DNA of 64,000 bases, from NCBI RefSeq assembly GCF_050496765.1, contig NZ_JBNWEO010000015.1:647799-711798 (forward strand). Direction: 5' to 3'. The position numbers and the translations under genes were made by a program. Positions 1-9,458 of this stretch are shown here, in pieces (within the stretch, counting starts at the first letter, position 1; every line of letters starts with the position of its first letter). The stretch comes from JAEVLT01 sp050496765. Its GTDB lineage: Bacteria; Bacillota; Bacilli; Bacillales; Cytobacillaceae. The notes beneath the pieces are model-generated. The model worked only from the letters and a program-made list of their open reading frames with translations, did no database searches and was not told the origin of the DNA.

Positions 1-21
1 AAGATGATTAATTTGCAATGC

Positions 22-60
22 AAAAAACGCCTGGCCGGCCCGCTTATGCCAGACGTTTTC
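22..60. terminator. Bidirectional rho-independent terminator
   Basis: A 12-bp stem (AAAACGCCTGGC at 24-35 with GCCAGACGTTTT at 48-59, one mismatch) lies downstream of the permease stop. Read on the minus strand it is followed by a run of six T, so it should end the permease transcript; the plus side is also T-rich. Confidence 0.75.
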
Positions 61-136
61 TCTTTTTCTTTGTAAAACGAACTACCCCTCTTAGCGATAG
101 ACCAAACCATTCACTAAACAGAGCAGCCTCAGACGA

Positions 137-1432
137 TCACGATTCTTTTTTTATCAAGCCAATTTCAAGTTTTGACCAATCGATTAGATTTTCAAGGACG
201 ATCGAAATGAGAATTCCAACGATCAGGCCGTTACTTACAAGTGGTCGGATCAGCAAAGGAATGCTCGAAAACATACTGGCTGGTATGTTCATTACGGCAA
301 TGCCCAACAACACCGGCAAAGCGATCCGATAGATCGTCTTTGAAGTAAAAACGATCCCCTTTAAGTTCGACAGCGCTCCGCCAAATAATTGCAAGTATGC
401 TACAAATAAGACAGCGTCCCCGACACTCACTGGCAATGACGAGAATAAATGTCCCAGAAATGGAACAAGACCAAGGATCATAAACAGAATAGCTCCCAGA
501 ATAAACGGAGCAACTTCAATGATTTGGGTTGATTGTAAAAAACCAACTGACGAGATGTATGGCGCATATGGAACAAGGCCGAAAAATCCGGAAACGATCG
601 AATTCAATCCCGTCAAGAAAAAAGAACGGCGGTACTCTGTCTCTGTTGTCTTGCGACGAAGGACAGGTTCTGCTCCCTTTAAAGCACCAATTGTATTGGT
701 CGTATTCACAAGGCCTGTTAACACAATCATTAGCACAATGCCTATATTGAAATTCGGCTGACCCCATGGAAATAAATGAATCAGCTGTGGTGCAACAGCC
801 TTCGTTTCCACTTTTGGAAAGAAAAGCACATAGGCAATCCAGCCAACAATAATACCAATCAAGATTGCAAAATTGCCAATCAGACCTTTTCCTTTAATAT
901 TGATTGCTGCAACGAGAATAACTAGAAAAAGGGATAATCCCGCTATTGGTAGATTGATTTTTCCCGTAGTGGTCAACCCGAGCATCCCTTTTGTAAAAAT
1001 AACAATCAGCTGGGTTGCGAGTAAGAATAAGACCGTACTCATGACAACAGGAGAAAACAAACGGTTTAAAATTTTTCCAATACCAAGTGCACCAAGCACC
1101 GCAACAATCATTCCGGATAAGAGAATGCCGACACTGATTCCACCGCCAAGCTCACTGACACTCATTCCAGCTGAAGATGCCGCGGCACTCAAACTAAGTA
1201 TCGTCCCCCACCATAACCCCGATTGTCCTTCCATGATCGGCGATTTATGCCCAAAAAGCGCCTGTAAAATACAAGCAGCCCCTGTAAAAATAAACGAACG
1301 CTGCAGCGCTCCAGCTATTTCTGCTGCCGGCAATTGAAAGGCATCCCCGATTGTAAGCGGTATCACCACTGTGTTCGCAAACATAAAAAAAAGCCATTGA
1401 AATCCGGCGAGAAATGTATTCGAAAGCGGCAT
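137..1432 (-). CDS. NCS2-family purine/pyrimidine permease
   Basis: This 431-residue polytopic protein looks like a proton-coupled nucleobase symporter of the NCS2 (xanthine/uracil) family. It has about 12-14 hydrophobic segments along its whole length, an N-terminal segment with the VVIPLTIG pattern, a re-entrant-type loop around GHKSPIMEGQSGLWWG, and a central NTTNTIGALKGAEP segment in the place of the family substrate-site motif. The ATG start follows an AAAGGGGG ribosome binding site. No purine riboswitch is visible in the 60 bp upstream. The substrate cannot be assigned from sequence; xanthine or uracil are the obvious candidates, and the xanthine dehydrogenase operon at 14.4-19.7 kb makes purine uptake attractive, but that link is inference. 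It is last in a run of minus-strand genes. Confidence 0.85.
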   Translation of the reverse strand: MPLSNTFLAGFQWLFFMFANTVVIPLTIGDAFQLPAAEIAGALQRSFIFTGAACILQALFGHKSPIMEGQSGLWWGTILSLSAAASSAGMSVSELGGGISVGILLSGMIVAVLGALGIGKILNRLFSPVVMSTVLFLLATQLIVIFTKGMLGLTTTGKINLPIAGLSLFLVILVAAINIKGKGLIGNFAILIGIIVGWIAYVLFFPKVETKAVAPQLIHLFPWGQPNFNIGIVLMIVLTGLVNTTNTIGALKGAEPVLRRKTTETEYRRSFFLTGLNSIVSGFFGLVPYAPYISSVGFLQSTQIIEVAPFILGAILFMILGLVPFLGHLFSSLPVSVGDAVLFVAYLQLFGGALSNLKGIVFTSKTIYRIALPVLLGIAVMNIPASMFSSIPLLIRPLVSNGLIVGILISIVLENLIDWSKLEIGLIKKES

Positions 1433-1492
1433 GCGGTTTCCCCCTTTTTTAGCGAAGACTTAAATTTATAACATAGCGCGAAATAGATCCCT

Positions 1493-1861
1493 TCATCCCC
1501 GTAAAGCAAGCCCAATCAAGGAAACGGTAATCGAACTGCACCCTATTAAAAAACTTAAGACAATGATTTTATGTATAAACTTGTTTTTAAAGTCTTGCAA
1601 GATCTCATCTTTTTGGATTAGTTCTTCTGCCCTTTCCATTGCATTCGATTTAGGAAAAGCAAATAACTGTATCCTGCGGAACCCAACAAAAAAATTTGTT
1701 AAAAATCCAGATTTAAAAATAAAGAAGGAAGAAGCAATGATAAAACAAATAAGACCGGCAAGGAAAGAAGCATTGATCCAGTCAACAAGCGACATTTTTG
1801 CAGCAATCTTGTATATAAACCATATTAGAATACCCAATAAGTAGACAAAAGCATGCTTCAT
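1493..1861 (-). CDS. DUF3899 family small membrane protein
   Basis: The 122-residue product has three predicted membrane segments (about residues 3-20, 29-50 and 97-118), separated by a basic loop containing GFRRIQLF and a charged helix (AMERAEELIQKDEILQDF). The order of segments and the FFVGFRR stretch resemble the DUF3899 family, which is common next to peptide transporters in Bacillaceae; the family has no known function. It lies just downstream of the dpp operon on the same strand but beyond a hairpin, so it may be transcribed separately or by readthrough. The start is preceded by AGGAG. Confidence 0.65.
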   Translation of the reverse strand: MKHAFVYLLGILIWFIYKIAAKMSLVDWINASFLAGLICFIIASSFFIFKSGFLTNFFVGFRRIQLFAFPKSNAMERAEELIQKDEILQDFKNKFIHKIIVLSFLIGCSSITVSLIGLALRG

Positions 1862-1901
1862 CCTTAAAATCTCCTAGTTTTTTATGTAGTCAGAAAGTTA
1901 T

Positions 1902-1933
1902 AAGCAGGTGAGGAAATCATAGCTCACCTGCTT
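1902..1933 (-). terminator. Hairpin after the dpp operon
   Basis: A perfect 11-bp stem (AAGCAGGTGAG at 1902-1912, CTCACCTGCTT at 1923-1933) sits 9 bp after the dppE stop. The minus-strand 3' flank is CTTATAACTTT, only moderately T-rich, so it may be an attenuating or leaky terminator. Confidence 0.6.
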
Positions 1934-1941
1934 GCAACTCG

Positions 1942-3570
1942 TTATTCAGAAACTTTTTTGGCCCATTTAACTGTTGGATAGCGGTTAAACGGATATACAA
2001 CACCTTCAAATTTTGGTGATGTTAAATACGTATTCGTATAATGATATACTGGCATAAATGGAAGATCCTCCATTAAGATTTTTTCAGCATCGTGCAGAAG
2101 TTGGAAATGTTTATCTGGATCCTGTTCGATCTTTGCTTGTGCAATTAGAGAATCGTATTTCGGATTTACCCATCCAGTACGGTTATTCGGACTATCACCT
2201 AAATAGTAATCTAAAATAACTGCCGGATCAAGCAAAATTCCAATCCAGCCCATTCGAGCCATTTGGAAATTACCTTGCGCAGTCGTATCTAAATACGTTT
2301 TCCACTCTTGGTTTGCAAGTTTAATATTCACACCGAGGTTTTTCGCAATCATCTCTTGAACTGCTTCTGCCATTTTCTTATTGTTTTCAGCAGTATTGTA
2401 TAATAAGGTGACTTCAGGTAATTGAGTCCAGCCTTCCTCAGCCATACCTTCTTTTAATAGTTTTTTCGCTTCTGCCGGATCCTCTTTGAAATATTTGCCG
2501 CCAACTTTGCGGAAATCTCCCTTAGATGTTTTTACACCAGGAGGAACGAATGCATAGGCAGGAGTTTCTCCCGCTTTTGTGATGTTCTTAGTTAAAGCAT
2601 CCCGGTTAATAGCTAATGCAAATGCACGGCGAATTTTTGCATTTGTAAACGGAGCTTTCTTAACGTTGAACATGTACATATATGTTCCGAAGTAAGGAAC
2701 ATTTTTGTAATCCTTATTATTTTTTTCTTGTGCAATGACGTCTGTTGGCAAGGTTTGAATTAAATCCAGTTCACCAGTTTTGTACATTTGATAATAGGTT
2801 GTTGCGTCATTAACCATTTTCCACGTAACTTTATTTAAATTCACAACTTGCTTATTCCAATAATTCTCATTCTTTTCGGCAACAACAACACTGTCATGTT
2901 TCCAATCCGATAATTTGAACGGACCATTGCTGACATATCCCTTTGCATCAGCTGCCCAGTTTTTATTGGCTTCAGCTAATTCCTTTTTCACTGGATAGAA
3001 TGTCCACATTGTTAAAAGTTCTTTGAAATAACTAAGAGGAGCATTTAATTCAACAACAAGTGTTTTATTATCTGTTGCTTTTACTCCGACATTATCAACG
3101 GATCCTTTCCCTTTGTTATATTCCTCAGCACCCTTAATATAATAGAGATAAAAAGCAAACTGGCTCCCCGTTGCCGGGTTTAAGACACGCTTCCATTCAT
3201 ATTCAAAGTCCTGTGCAGTTACCGGAGATCCATCAGACCATTTCGCATCGTCGCGTATGGTAAAAGTGTATTTTTTTCCGTCTGCAGAAGCTTTGACATC
3301 TTTAGCAGCCCCTAAAACAGGCTTGCCATTTTTATCTTTTGTGTAAAGACCTTCAAAAATATGGTCGATTACCCATCCGGAAGTTGTATCTGTTGCCATT
3401 GCCGGATCAAGTGATGGTGGTTCGCTCAGTGCATTTAACGTAATTTCCTGCTTAACATTTTTGCCACTATCCTTGCTGTTTGATGATGTTTTGTCTCCAC
3501 TGCCGCTGCAACCTGCTAAAGCAGTGCTTAATAAAAGCACAGCAGCAATGATCCACAACCATTTTTTCAC
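1942..3570 (-). CDS. dppE: Peptide ABC transporter substrate-binding lipoprotein
   Basis: This 542-residue extracellular solute-binding protein (SBP_bac_5 family) would capture oligo- or dipeptides and hand them to the DppBC pore. The N terminus is a lipoprotein signal: KK, a hydrophobic core and the lipobox LAGC with Cys21 as the lipidated residue, followed by a Ser/Gly/Asn/Lys-rich tether. The mature part keeps the family layout, including NALSEPPSLDPAMATDT near the start and the central NGPFKLSDWKHDS and AINRDAL motifs. It is the last dpp gene, 22 bp after dppF. Length is usual for OppA/DppE. Peptide length preference cannot be read from sequence; dpp is preferred over opp because of the dppA gene in the same operon. 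Confidence 0.92.
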   Translation of the reverse strand: MKKWLWIIAAVLLLSTALAGCSGSGDKTSSNSKDSGKNVKQEITLNALSEPPSLDPAMATDTTSGWVIDHIFEGLYTKDKNGKPVLGAAKDVKASADGKKYTFTIRDDAKWSDGSPVTAQDFEYEWKRVLNPATGSQFAFYLYYIKGAEEYNKGKGSVDNVGVKATDNKTLVVELNAPLSYFKELLTMWTFYPVKKELAEANKNWAADAKGYVSNGPFKLSDWKHDSVVVAEKNENYWNKQVVNLNKVTWKMVNDATTYYQMYKTGELDLIQTLPTDVIAQEKNNKDYKNVPYFGTYMYMFNVKKAPFTNAKIRRAFALAINRDALTKNITKAGETPAYAFVPPGVKTSKGDFRKVGGKYFKEDPAEAKKLLKEGMAEEGWTQLPEVTLLYNTAENNKKMAEAVQEMIAKNLGVNIKLANQEWKTYLDTTAQGNFQMARMGWIGILLDPAVILDYYLGDSPNNRTGWVNPKYDSLIAQAKIEQDPDKHFQLLHDAEKILMEDLPFMPVYHYTNTYLTSPKFEGVVYPFNRYPTVKWAKKVSE

Positions 3571-3592
3571 GTAATTTCCTCCCTTTTATTCT

Positions 3593-4546
3593 TTAATTGT
3601 ATAGATGGCAGGCTGTCCAATGTTCGACCTTAACTTCTTTCCATTCCGGAACAGCCTCGGCACATATGGACATAGCATGCGGACATCTTGTACGGAATCG
3701 GCATCCGCTTGGCGGATTAACCGGACTTGGCGGATCACCCGCCAAAACGATTCTTTCTCTTTTAGCAGCTTTCGGATTTGCAACAGGAATGGCGGAAAGA
3801 AGAGCCTGTGTATACGGGTGTAACGGTTCTCTAAACAGCTCATCGCTGTTTGAAAGTTCCATCATTTTTCCTAAATACATGACACCGATCCGGTCGCTGA
3901 TATGCTTCACCATTCCTAGATCATGGGCAATAAACAAATAGGTTAATCCTTCTTGTTCTTTTAAATCTTCCAATAAATTAATGACCTGTGCCTGGATGGA
4001 CACATCCAATGCCGAAATGGGTTCATCTGCAACGATAAACCTTGGATTAACAGCAAGAGCACGGGCAATGCCAATACGCTGCCGCTGACCGCCGCTGAAT
4101 TCGTGAGGGTACCGCTTTGCCTGTTCCGGCGTTAAGCCAACTCGGCTAAGAAGATCATAGATTCGGTCTTGTCTTTCCTTTCCCTTTGCCAGCAGGTGAG
4201 CGTCCATTCCCTCAGCGACAATATCGCCAACACGCATTCTTGGATTTAAGGACGCGTAGGGATCTTGAAAAATAATTTGCATCTCGCGGTTTACAACTTT
4301 TTTCTCTTTTTTATCAAGTGAGTCGACATTAACGCCATTATAGAAAATTTTTCCTTCTGTTTGTCTTTGCAAACCGACAATTGTCTTTCCAAGTGTTGAT
4401 TTACCGCTTCCGCTTTCTCCAACCAAGCCAAACGTTTCACCTTTTCGGATCTCGATTGAAATGTCATCCACCGATTTTACCACTTGATCCTTTTTAAGCT
4501 TGAAGTATTTTTTGATCCCTTCAGCTTTTAATAGAGCCTCAGTCAT
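3593..4546 (-). CDS. dppF: Peptide ABC transporter ATP-binding protein (DppF/OppF)
   Basis: One of two ATPases that power peptide import. In the 317-residue form, Walker A (GESGSGKS) is at residues 43-50, followed by the signature FSGGQRQRIGIARAL, Walker B (FIVADEP) and a C-terminal oligopeptide-transporter domain with the Cys-containing GCRFRTRCPHAMSIC stretch. The open frame extends 22 codons further upstream, but I chose the ATG at 4546: it has a strong AGGGGAGGA site and forms a 4-bp ATGA overlap with the dppD stop, so the two ATPases should be translationally coupled and made in equal amounts. Confidence 0.93.
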   Translation of the reverse strand: MTEALLKAEGIKKYFKLKKDQVVKSVDDISIEIRKGETFGLVGESGSGKSTLGKTIVGLQRQTEGKIFYNGVNVDSLDKKEKKVVNREMQIIFQDPYASLNPRMRVGDIVAEGMDAHLLAKGKERQDRIYDLLSRVGLTPEQAKRYPHEFSGGQRQRIGIARALAVNPRFIVADEPISALDVSIQAQVINLLEDLKEQEGLTYLFIAHDLGMVKHISDRIGVMYLGKMMELSNSDELFREPLHPYTQALLSAIPVANPKAAKRERIVLAGDPPSPVNPPSGCRFRTRCPHAMSICAEAVPEWKEVKVEHWTACHLYN

Positions 4547-5562
4547 TTCTTGTCCTCCCCTGCTGCAATTTCGATTTCCGATTTTGGTGCCCGAGGATCG
4601 TTTAACCAGCATTTAGCATAATGATTTCCCTCAATTTCGAAAGCAGGAGGCATTTCTTCCATACATATTTCCATTGCATATTTGCACCTTGGAGCAAATG
4701 GACAGCCCTTTGGAGGAGAGAACAAGTCTGGCGGAGAACCGTCGATTGGTATCAATCTTGACTTTTGTGCTGACTCCAGGTCTGGGATAGACTCCATTAA
4801 TCCCCAAGTGTAAGGATGTTTCGGATTTTCAAACAATTCCATTACTGTTCCGCTTTCAACCATCATCCCTGCATACATCACAATCACCCGTTCTGCAGTC
4901 TCGGCAACAACTCCCAAATCGTGAGTAATTAAAATAATGGCGGTATCCGTTTTTTCTCGAAGATCTTTCATTAAATCCAGCACTTGTGCTTGGATGGTTA
5001 CATCAAGGGCTGTTGTTGGTTCATCCGCAATAAGCAGTTCCGGGTTGCAAGCAAGGGCGATGGCAATCATCGCACGCTGCCTCATCCCTCCACTAAACTC
5101 ATGTGGATATTGATTGTAGCGTTCTTCCGGATTTGGAATTCCGACTAACCGAATCATCTCAATTGCTCGTCTTTTTGCTTCAGTTTTTGAAAGCTTCTGA
5201 TGAACTAGTAAGCCTTCTTCAATCTGCTTGCCAATTTTCATCGTTGGGTTCAATGAAGTCATTGGATCCTGAAAAACCATACTAATCTTTGAACCTTTTA
5301 TTTTTTGAAACTCCCGTTTTGACAGCTTTAGTAAATTTTTATTCTGAAAAAGAATTTCACCATTTTTTATTTTGCCTGGAGGAGCGGGGATCAGTCCCAT
5401 AATGGATTGTACAGTGACACTCTTTCCACTGCCGCTTTCCCCAACGATAGCAACAATTTCTCCCTTCTCAACATGGAAAGAAACATTGCGAACGGCCTGA
5501 ACTTCGCCTCCATAGGTTTTAAAATTTACTTCCAAGTTTTTTACTTCCAGCAGATGCGCCAC
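4543..5562 (-). CDS. dppD: Peptide ABC transporter ATP-binding protein (DppD/OppD)
   Basis: Partner ATPase of DppF in the peptide importer. Walker A (GESGSGKS) is at residues 41-48, then the signature FSGGMRQRAMIAIAL, Walker B (LLIADEP), and the C-terminal domain with CPFAPRCKYAMEIC, where related proteins can bind a metal or Fe-S cluster. There is no ATG at the start. GTG at 5562 lies 7 nt after AAGGAGG and is preferred; TTG at 5565 is only 4 nt away from it. The gene follows dppC by about 12 bp and overlaps dppF by 4 bp. Confidence 0.92.
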   Translation of the reverse strand: MAHLLEVKNLEVNFKTYGGEVQAVRNVSFHVEKGEIVAIVGESGSGKSVTVQSIMGLIPAPPGKIKNGEILFQNKNLLKLSKREFQKIKGSKISMVFQDPMTSLNPTMKIGKQIEEGLLVHQKLSKTEAKRRAIEMIRLVGIPNPEERYNQYPHEFSGGMRQRAMIAIALACNPELLIADEPTTALDVTIQAQVLDLMKDLREKTDTAIILITHDLGVVAETAERVIVMYAGMMVESGTVMELFENPKHPYTWGLMESIPDLESAQKSRLIPIDGSPPDLFSPPKGCPFAPRCKYAMEICMEEMPPAFEIEGNHYAKCWLNDPRAPKSEIEIAAGEDKK

Positions 5563-5574
5563 CAAAACACCTCC

Positions 5575-6519
5575 TTACTTACGATTACGCGGATCTAATG
5601 CATCTTGCAAGCCATCACCAAAGGAATTAAAAGCAAACATGGTAAGGGAGATCATAAATCCTGGGAAAAACAATCTCCACCATTGGCCGCTTAAAATGAC
5701 ACCTAACGCATCATTTGCCATTGTTCCCCAGCTGGCAAAGGGTGCTTGAACTCCTAATCCAAGGAAACTTAAGAACGATTCAGCAAAAATAGCCTGTGGG
5801 ATCGTAAAAGTTAAATTGACAATAATAATTCCGAGCGTGTTCGGCAATAAATGCCGCAGAATAATTTTTCCGTGAGAAGTTCCCAGCTTTTCAGCTGCTA
5901 AAACATAATCTTGAGATTTTAATTGTAAAATTTGCCCGCGCGTGATTCGCGCCATTCCAACCCATCCCGTTACAGAAAGCGCAATGATAATTGTGGTAAT
6001 TCCCGGATCCATTATGACCATTAACAAGATAACAACAAGGAGATATGGGATTCCGTAAAGAATTTCAATAATCCTCATAATAATGCTATCCACCCGGTCG
6101 CCGAATTTACTTCTACCAGCCATATATCCGGATATCCCACCAATAGTTACTCCGATAAACAGATCGATAAGGGCGGCCACGATGCCAATTGTGAGGGATA
6201 CACGTGCACCATACCATGTTCTTGTCCACATGTCTCTTCCTAAATCATCCGTACCAAACCAGTACTTCCCACCCGGCTGCACATTTGCTTTCATTAGATC
6301 TTGACTGGATGGACTGAATGGAACCATTAATGGGCCAAAGACCGCCAAAAAAATGATAACTACTAATAGAGACAAACCCAAAATTGCTAATTTGTTTTTT
6401 AAAATATTAAGGATCGTTTCTTTCCAAACACTTAAGGATGGTCTTTGAATTTCTTTTACTTTCTTTTTTTCTGGAGAAACAGGACGAAACAGATTACTTT
6501 CTACTGGATTTGTCTGCAA
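5575..6519 (-). CDS. dppC: Peptide ABC transporter permease (DppC/OppC)
   Basis: A 314-residue inner-membrane permease with an N-terminal cytoplasmic arm of about 45 residues, one membrane segment, an extracellular loop ending in WFGTDDLGRDMWTR (a hallmark of DppC/OppC proteins), and five more segments. The EAA loop that docks on the ATPases is seen as EKLGTSHGKIILRHLLPN. It pairs with DppB, whose gene ends 2 bp upstream. Confidence 0.93.
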   Translation of the reverse strand: MQTNPVESNLFRPVSPEKKKVKEIQRPSLSVWKETILNILKNKLAILGLSLLVVIIFLAVFGPLMVPFSPSSQDLMKANVQPGGKYWFGTDDLGRDMWTRTWYGARVSLTIGIVAALIDLFIGVTIGGISGYMAGRSKFGDRVDSIIMRIIEILYGIPYLLVVILLMVIMDPGITTIIIALSVTGWVGMARITRGQILQLKSQDYVLAAEKLGTSHGKIILRHLLPNTLGIIIVNLTFTIPQAIFAESFLSFLGLGVQAPFASWGTMANDALGVILSGQWWRLFFPGFMISLTMFAFNSFGDGLQDALDPRNRK

Positions 6520-6521
6520 GG

Positions 6522-7448
6522 TCAGTTCCCCCCACTCGTCAATTTAATTCTTGGATCAATCAATCTGTAAGAAATATCGATTAAAAATAAAATCACTACA
6601 AGAATTGTACTAAAAAAGATCGTCGTACCCATAATGACTGGATAATCGCGATTAAATATGCCATCCACAAAGTATTTACCTAATCCAGGGATAGCGAAAA
6701 TTTTCTCAATGACAAACGTACCAGTGATTAATACAACAGCCAATGGTCCTATAAAGGTAATGACCGGTAAAATAGCATTGCGGATTCCATGTTTTACAAC
6801 CAATTTAAAGGTCGAAAGCCCTTTTGCATTAGCTGTTTTTATATAATTTTGATTCATGACATCAATCATGCTTGAACGCATAAACCTGGCAATAACTGCC
6901 AGAGGGGAGGCTGCAAGTGCAACGGACGGCAAGACAGTATGCTGCCATGTTCCCCAGGAAGCAACCGGAAAAAACTTCCACTCTACTGCAAAATATTTAA
7001 TCAAAAGAGGTGCAAGGATAAAGTTTGGTACAGAGATCCCAACAATGGCGATAAGCATGGCCAGAAAATCGATGGTTCGATTGTGATAAAGGGCTGCAAG
7101 AATACCCAATAAGAGACCAAAGAACAATGCAATGACAAGGGCTTGAACCCCTAGTTGTGCGGATACAGGAACACCCTGCCCAATGATGCTATTAACCGAG
7201 CGTGTTTCGGATTTAATCGATGGCCCCAAATCAAACATTGCAAGATTTTTCATGTAAAGAACATATTGTACCGGTAGCGGTTTGTCCAAGTTGTATTTTG
7301 CACGAATGTTCGTCAATACTTCCTTTGGAAGAACATTTGCATCTGATGCAAACGGATCACCTGGAATAGTTTTCATAATCACAAAGGTTAATGTAATAAT
7401 GACCCAGATGGTCAAAAGCATCGTCAGCAATCTTTTGATGATATACAC
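6522..7448 (-). CDS. dppB: Peptide ABC transporter permease (DppB/OppB)
   Basis: A 308-residue permease forming the translocation pore with DppC. It has the typical N terminus (YIIKRLLTMLLTIWVI), the DLGPSIKSE loop, six predicted membrane segments and an EAA loop (ANAKGLSTFKLVVKHGIRN). The start is GTG at 7448, 7 nt after a strong GGAGGTGA site. The gene follows dppA by 34 bp in the same direction, as in the B. subtilis dpp operon. Confidence 0.93.
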   Translation of the reverse strand: MYIIKRLLTMLLTIWVIITLTFVIMKTIPGDPFASDANVLPKEVLTNIRAKYNLDKPLPVQYVLYMKNLAMFDLGPSIKSETRSVNSIIGQGVPVSAQLGVQALVIALFFGLLLGILAALYHNRTIDFLAMLIAIVGISVPNFILAPLLIKYFAVEWKFFPVASWGTWQHTVLPSVALAASPLAVIARFMRSSMIDVMNQNYIKTANAKGLSTFKLVVKHGIRNAILPVITFIGPLAVVLITGTFVIEKIFAIPGLGKYFVDGIFNRDYPVIMGTTIFFSTILVVILFLIDISYRLIDPRIKLTSGGN

Positions 7449-7482
7449 GCTGATTCACCTCCATTTTTCCGCTCGGGTTAAA

Positions 7483-8331
7483 TTAGGCATTAACCGAACC
7501 GAGCACCCCATTTGTCGCTGTCATGGCGATAATGACACAGCCCCACATATGTTTATACGCCGTGACGATATCATCACATGTAAACCGAATGCTTTTAGGT
7601 CCAGTTAGTTCAACTGTTGGCAATGTCGTTGTCATCTTTGCTTGTTGCGGTCCCTTAAACTCAATCTCGAAAGTAATCGGTCCGTTTACTTTCAGTGGCT
7701 TTGCTTCTTTTATCTTTCTAACTGCTGCTTCGGCTTTTGTTCTGATTTCAGCTCTGGCGGTCTCCGGATGAATCAGCTCGGCTGCAAAGCGGTCAACTGC
7801 TCTTTTAACAACAGCTGCCTCTACTTCCGGGAGCGTTTCTTTTACTTCCTTTACGTATGCATCATCACCGCTGATAAATAGTGGCGGCACCCCGAATGCC
7901 CCGGCAACAAATGAGTTCATCTCTGTTTCTCCCACAACTTTACCATTGATCTTCATTTCATTTACGCATATTCCTGCAAGGGTGTGACTGATAACTGTTA
8001 CATCAGACCCTCCTTCACGGCCGTGATGGCCTACAAACATGATGCCATCAAATGTTTCATCCAGCCCTTCTAACTGGCACATCACTCTGTTATTTCCTGA
8101 GACGAGGCGTGCACGGGAATCCAATTCCTCAATTAAAATGTTTGACATATTTCCATGCCCGTCTGCAACGACCACTTCTGTTGCTCCCCCATTAAAAGCT
8201 CCCTCTATAGCAGCATTTACATCTAAGGTCATCAACTTGCGAAAACGTTGATATTCCGAGTTTGTTTTAAGTTGTTGATTGGCTGCAACTCCCGAAATAC
8301 CTTCCATATCTGCCGAAATAAAAATTTTCAT
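7483..8331 (-). CDS. dppA: D-aminopeptidase, M55 family (DppA-like)
   Basis: Cytoplasmic zinc peptidase that in B. subtilis releases D-amino acids from short peptides such as those derived from cell wall. The 282-residue protein starts with SADMEGISGV, giving Asp8 and Glu10 as metal ligands; His59 (DGHGN), His102/103 (GHHGREGG) and Glu135 (GETEMNS) fill the other expected positions. Upstream in-frame codons exist, but ATG 8331 follows a GGGGG site. It is only moderately like the B. subtilis protein as I recall it, so substrate preference may differ. Its position first before the transporter genes says imported peptides are trimmed at once. Confidence 0.88.
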   Translation of the reverse strand: MKIFISADMEGISGVAANQQLKTNSEYQRFRKLMTLDVNAAIEGAFNGGATEVVVADGHGNMSNILIEELDSRARLVSGNNRVMCQLEGLDETFDGIMFVGHHGREGGSDVTVISHTLAGICVNEMKINGKVVGETEMNSFVAGAFGVPPLFISGDDAYVKEVKETLPEVEAAVVKRAVDRFAAELIHPETARAEIRTKAEAAVRKIKEAKPLKVNGPITFEIEFKGPQQAKMTTTLPTVELTGPKSIRFTCDDIVTAYKHMWGCVIIAMTATNGVLGSVNA

Positions 8332-8375
8332 TTTAATCCCCCATTTTTTCAAATATTTTGATAATTTATTTTTAA

Positions 8376-9449
8376 TTAACTGCAAAAAGGAAATGTTTGC
8401 CCTTCTCTTAAAGAGAGAATAAATGCTTTCAATAAATTTTTTGTAGCCTCAAGGTCATGCAAATCAACTACTTCGATAGGAGAGTGAGCGTATCGGGAAG
8501 GAACGCTCAATACCCCCGTTGGAATTCCTTTGTTTGCATAGTTTACAGCACCGCCATCTGTCCCAATTCCTGTAAAAACTTCAAGCTGGTACGGAATTCC
8601 TTTCTCTTTCGCCAGTTGAATCAATAGATCCTTCATCGTTTTATGTACAATTAAGCTAAAATCCATGATCTTAATTCCAGCACCTTCACCGAGCTTAAGA
8701 CTTTGATCCATTGTGTCTTCCAACGTATCACTCACGGCGGTAGTATCTACCGCAATAGCAGCAGCAGCTTCTATGGTTTCGGAAGCTGTTTTGGCTCCTC
8801 GTAAGCCAACCTCTTCTTGAACAGTAAATAGGAAAATTAATTCCCCTGCAAAAGGTTCATCTTGGATTTCGTTTAACGTTTGTAAAAGAACCGCACAGCC
8901 CACCCGGTCGTCCAATGATTTTGCTCTTACCTTTCGGGCTGCTTCAGGACCAAATTCTTGAAAAGGGGTACCCCAAACAACCGGAGTTCCAACATCTATT
9001 CCCATTTCCATTGCTTCACTTTTGGATCTTGCTCCAATGTCAATGTACATTTGGGAATGTTTTCTTACTTTCCCTGGATCATCGAATTTCGCATAATGGG
9101 CAGAAATTGTCCCAATAACTCCTTCAACATCTCCCAACTCTCCCATCACTTTTACCGGTTGAGCAAGTAAGATCCGGTCGTCATTTCCACCAAGTTTTTC
9201 AAATCGCAGCAAACCGTTTTCCTCTATTTTTTTAACAATAAATCCAATTTCGTCCATATGTGCAGTTAATAGAATAATAGGACCTGGGCTCGTTCCTCTT
9301 TTTCTTGCGATCACATTGCCAATTGGATCAATCGTTACCTTGTCAACTTTATCACTTACATATTCCTTTAAAAATGAAACAACTGAATGTTCATAACCAC
9401 ATGGGCCCGATAACGCAGTTAACTGTTTTAAAAGTTCTTTCAACTTCAA
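8376..9449 (-). CDS. M42 family aminopeptidase
   Basis: A 357-residue co-catalytic metallo-aminopeptidase of the M42 (FrvX/YsdC, TET-like) family. Visible metal ligands and catalytic residues are His64 and Asp66 (LLTAHMDEIGF), the Asp in KSLDDRVGCA, the Glu pair in FTVQEEVGLRGA, the Asp in IAVDTT and the His in SRYAHSPIE. TTG at 9449 is the start, just after AAAGGAG. It lies between the Lrp-type regulator and dppA, so a cytoplasmic role in degrading imported peptides is likely. A second, distinct M42 gene is at 39673. Confidence 0.9.
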   Translation of the reverse strand: MKLKELLKQLTALSGPCGYEHSVVSFLKEYVSDKVDKVTIDPIGNVIARKRGTSPGPIILLTAHMDEIGFIVKKIEENGLLRFEKLGGNDDRILLAQPVKVMGELGDVEGVIGTISAHYAKFDDPGKVRKHSQMYIDIGARSKSEAMEMGIDVGTPVVWGTPFQEFGPEAARKVRAKSLDDRVGCAVLLQTLNEIQDEPFAGELIFLFTVQEEVGLRGAKTASETIEAAAAIAVDTTAVSDTLEDTMDQSLKLGEGAGIKIMDFSLIVHKTMKDLLIQLAKEKGIPYQLEVFTGIGTDGGAVNYANKGIPTGVLSVPSRYAHSPIEVVDLHDLEATKNLLKAFILSLREGQTFPFCS

Positions 9450-9458
9450 ATCACTCCT

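Noticed and set aside
137..1432. Plus-strand frames inside the permease, XDH and other large genes
   Set aside because: They are shadows of the real coding strand with no ribosome sites and no family features.
1433..1492. Purine riboswitch before the NCS2 permease
   Set aside because: Only 60 bp are free between the genes and no three-way junction or conserved loop bases are visible.
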